Position numbers and translations under genes: made by a program. The notes beneath the pieces were generated by a model. It was not told where the DNA came from and made no database searches. It saw only the letters and a list, made by a program, of their open reading frames with translations. Positions 61,584 to 64,000 of a stretch of DNA of 64,000 nt are shown one piece after another. The number at the start of each line of letters is the position of its first letter. The stretch's first letter is position 1. This DNA is from Nemorincola sp044225795. GTDB taxonomy: Bacteria; Bacteroidota; Bacteroidia; Chitinophagales; Chitinophagaceae. The DNA is taken from NCBI GenBank assembly GCA_044225795.1, contig JBGAIF010000001.1:186001-250000 (forward strand), written 5' to 3'.

Positions 61584-62009
61584 CTATAGCAAGTCGCCTC
61601 TGTGCTCTGCCACCCAGCTCTTTATATAGTCTGCTATATCGGAGGTAGGCGCCCCCGGCGCAAACAGCCGGCACACCCCTGCCTTGTTCAGCTCGGCCAT
61701 ATCCTCTTCGGGAATGATGCCGCCGCCCGTGAGCAGCACATTCTCCAGGCCTTTCTCCTTCATCAGCTGCATCACCTTGGGGAAAACCGTCATATGGGCG
61801 CCGCTCAGTATGCTGATGCCTATGGCGTCCACATCTTCCTGCAGTGCGGTGTTCACCACCATTTCCGGTGTCTGGCGCAGGCCTGTGTAGATCACCTCCA
61901 TACCCGCATCACGCAGGGCTGTAGCCACTACTTTGGCTCCCCTGTCGTGACCATCGAGGCCTACTTTGGCTACCAGTACACGTACCGGGCGTTTCATTTC
62001 ATTGCTCAT
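61584..62009 (-). CDS. Cobalamin-binding domain protein (mutase C-terminal type)
   Basis: A 141-residue stand-alone B12-binding domain. The lower-axial motif DGHDRG near residue 19-24 (DxHxxG), SILSGAH near 65-71 and LLTGGGIIP near 91-99 are all intact. The closest families are the small subunits or C-terminal domains of methylmalonyl-CoA or isobutyryl-CoA mutases. A catalytic partner is needed but is not encoded in this window. It is divergent from nothing obvious; a 734-base gap separates it from the TonB receptor gene. Confidence 0.9.
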   Translation of the reverse strand: MSNEMKRPVRVLVAKVGLDGHDRGAKVVATALRDAGMEVIYTGLRQTPEMVVNTALQEDVDAIGISILSGAHMTVFPKVMQLMKEKGLENVLLTGGGIIPEEDMAELNKAGVCRLFAPGAPTSDIADYIKSWVAEHRGDLL

Positions 62010-62723
62010 TGCGCTGAATTAGGGCGTAAAAATAATCATTTAGTGATTAGCTAATTAGCTGATGTGCTGATTAGCTGATGAATGAGTGCGCAAAATATTT
62101 TTCACGGGGTGAAGTGCGCAATTCTTCTGTTTTTTGCCTTAAAACTTATTGATACCGGGCAAGCCGGGTTGCGGGTTGCTGATAAATCGTGAATTGGATG
62201 AGTAGTATTGTGTTTCATGGTCTTATAGTTTAAGAGTTGCGGTTTTGCTTCCGGATGTTGCGGGAACTGCAACTGCCGTGGCCAAACCTGTGACGGCTGA
62301 AATGGCACCTGAATTTCAAATTCCCTGTTTCCCCTGCAATAACCAGATACCTCATTGTTGTATTGATAATCAAAGGATCAGGATCTGAGATTCCCCACCA
62401 GATTCCCCATGCGGGAAAGTTGCTATTGCCTGTGTGACCTGTCTTTATTGCGCCGGCAGATAGTGGCTATTATGCACCGCAATAATGATGCCAGATATGA
62501 ATAAAATGACGGTTTTTCTGAAGAAAAATTTGTAGCCGGGAGAGGCCCGTTTGTAAGCGGGACGCTGCCTCATTGCAGGACGAAGGGAGGCCCTTCGATC
62601 AGTAGGGTAATTCGCGTTGCAAACGCTGCACCTGTTGATCCTTGATGCAAACGAGGACCAGTGAGGGGTTCAATAAATTGTTTAAGAAAATGTAAAAATA
62701 GTTAAACAAAGTAACGTAACGCC
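62010..62723. other. Gene-free stretch
   Basis: About 700 bases with no supported gene. It begins with the AGCTAATCA/GATTAGCTGAT repeat (62041-62083) and holds short tandem words (GATTCCCCA twice near 62390-62410) and a small CGAAGGG-AGG-CCCTTCG hairpin at 62581-62597. A 38-codon ORF on the minus strand starting near 62218 has no support. Confidence 0.6.
62041..62083. repeat. Short dispersed repeat, second copy
   Basis: Contains GTGATTAGCTAATTAGCTGATG and GCTGATTAGCTGATG words (quoted in parts), complementary to the repeat at 4075-4104. Confidence 0.6.
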
Positions 62724-62731
62724 TATCTTTG
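62724..62731 (+). promoter_or_regulatory. -7 box of the TonB receptor promoter
   Basis: TATCTTTG matches TAnnTTTG, 14 bases before the ATG at 62745. The -33 element is not clear. Confidence 0.6.
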
Positions 62732-62744
62732 CGGCAAAAAAAGA

Positions 62745-64000
62745 AATGCTGCAGATGCCCCGAACGATAAAAAGTATCATTGCCCTGGTAACATTGCTGA
62801 TATCCTGTACCTCTTATGCGCAAAACGGAACATTCATTGGCTCTGTAAAAGACAAAGAGACCCAGGAAAGCATTGCCGGCGCTGTGGTATCACTTAACGG
62901 CACCTCGCTCGGGACGCAGTCAGATACTACAGGCAAATTCAAGATCATAAACATACCACCCGGCAGCTACGACATATCCGTTCAATATGTGGGTTATAAA
63001 GCGGCTCAGCTATTCAATGTCATTGCTTCCAACGGGAACGCCAACATCATTAATATAGAACTCGAAAGAGCTTCACAACTGAATGAGGTGGTCGTAAAAA
63101 GCTTTACTTATGGGAAACGTACCGAAACACCACTTTCTGTGCAAAGCCTGACAACAGAAGAAATAAAAAGCAATCCGGGGGGCAACTATGATATCTCGCG
63201 GGTGATACAGGCGCTGCCCGGCGTAGGTGGGACCAGCGGCGGCGCAGCAAGAAATGACCTCATCATACGTGGCGGGGCTCCGAGCGAAAATGTTTACTAC
63301 CTGGACGGTGTAGAAGTGCCGCAGATAAACCATTTTTCCACACAGGGCGCATCCGGCGGGGCGCAGGGTATCCTCAATGTGTCCTTCATACAAGATGCTA
63401 CTTTAAGCACAAGCAGTTTTGCCGCCAAATATGACAACGCCCTCTCCTCTGTGCTGCAATTCAAACAAAAGGACGGCAACCCCGACAAGCTGCAATCCAA
63501 CATCCGTGTCAGCAGTACAGAAGTTGCCACAACATTTGAAGGCCCGATCAATAAGAAGACCACATTCCTCGCTTCTGCAAGAAGATCTTACCTGCAGTAC
63601 TTTTTTCAGCTCATTGACTTACCTATTCGCCCCAACTACTGGGACTTTCAATATAAGATAACACACAAAATAGATGACAAAACTACCTTGACCGCCATTG
63701 GGCTTGGTGCTATTGACCAGTTTTCATTTGCTGTGCCGGCGCGCACAACGCTGGAGAAAGAATATATCATTCGCTCTCTACCTACCGTGAACCAATGGAA
63801 CTATACAGTAGGTTTCACATTAAAAAGGCTCATCAGAAATGGGTATTATTCAATCACTGCCAGCCGCAACATGTTTGACAACCAACTCGACAAATTTGAA
63901 GATGCCGACTTTGGAAATGAGAGCCGAAGAAGCTTCAAATCTGCATCGCAGGAAATTGAAAACAAAGTGAGGTTTGAGGTGAATAAATTCAACAAGGGCT
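62745..64000 (+). CDS. TonB-dependent outer membrane receptor, partial (N-terminal part)
   Basis: Open to the right edge, with 418 codons visible. A signal peptide (MPRTIKSIIALVTLL core, ending TSYAQ; ATG at 62745 or 62754) precedes a carboxypeptidase-like regulatory domain (about residues 30-110) with GSVKDKETQESIAGAVV and YDISVQYVGYKA. The plug domain (about 120-230) has VQSLTTEEIKSNPGGNYDISRVIQALPGV and IIRGGAPSENVYYLDGVEVP (parts quoted by their ends), then the first barrel strands with KYDNALSSVLQFKQK. It should import a nutrient using TonB energy; the substrate is unknown. The gene continues past the window. Confidence 0.9.

Noticed and set aside
62102..62308. 68-codon minus-strand frame, or a 38-codon version starting near 62218
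   Set aside because: No ribosome site, promoter, domain or modifying-enzyme neighbour to support a peptide.

Overview
The window reads as a chromosomal segment of a member of the Bacteroidota, most like the Chitinophagaceae and relatives. The evidence is consistent: at least five secreted proteins carry type IX secretion (T9SS) C-terminal signals (two type A, three gliding-motility type B). Good promoters have the Bacteroidota -7 box TAnnTTTG with a -33 TTG about 19-22 bases upstream. The E1 dehydrogenase is an alpha-beta fusion, MetH lacks its homocysteine module, the omega subunit is of the Bacteroidota type, and there is a TonB receptor with a carboxypeptidase-like N-terminal domain. No rRNA, tRNA, CRISPR array, prophage or intact insertion sequence was seen.

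Layout. 1-5.5 kb: start of the division and cell wall cluster on the minus strand (mraZ, rsmH, ftsL-like, ftsI, murE). It is preceded by a control region with MraZ-type repeats and a cluster of DnaA-box-like sites, then a two-copy intergenic repeat. 6-9.8 kb: a T9SS type A protein, a repeat-rich gene-free stretch, and the bamD-rpoZ pair. 9.9-18.9 kb: a 1419-residue NHL/Ig-like T9SS protein, a peroxiredoxin, an M23 peptidase, a methyltransferase, and an ECF sigma factor with a membrane protein. 19.2-26.8 kb: housekeeping genes (pyrH, gcvT, an AlgX-like protein, clpP, a degenerate arginase-fold protein, hflX, DUF2461). 27-37 kb: three large T9SS type B proteins in the same orientation, each with its own terminator. 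37-49.5 kb: typA, a YCII protein, an MBOAT/SGNH acylation pair, TPR proteins, small conserved proteins, a glycoside hydrolase-like lipoprotein-class secreted protein and a polytopic membrane protein. 49.6-64 kb: two EGF-like lipoproteins around a third lipoprotein, RidA, a PAP2-like protein, MetH, a transglutaminase-like protein, the fused E1, surface proteins, enoyl-CoA hydratase, a B12-binding protein, and the first two thirds of the plug-side part of a TonB receptor that runs off the window.

Functionally the window mixes core genes (wall synthesis, division, translation GTPases, proteolysis, one-carbon metabolism) with a large investment in secreted, surface and outer membrane proteins. 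I did not find an obvious new defence or biosynthetic system. The items most worth checking are non-coding: the 84-base repeat pair with 42-base-spaced motifs near 8.1-8.5 kb, the DnaA-box cluster upstream of mraZ, the 5-prime hairpin of typA, and the operator-like palindrome at the ECF sigma promoter. The arginase-fold protein with altered metal ligands and the three-gene T9SS array are the best protein-level leads.
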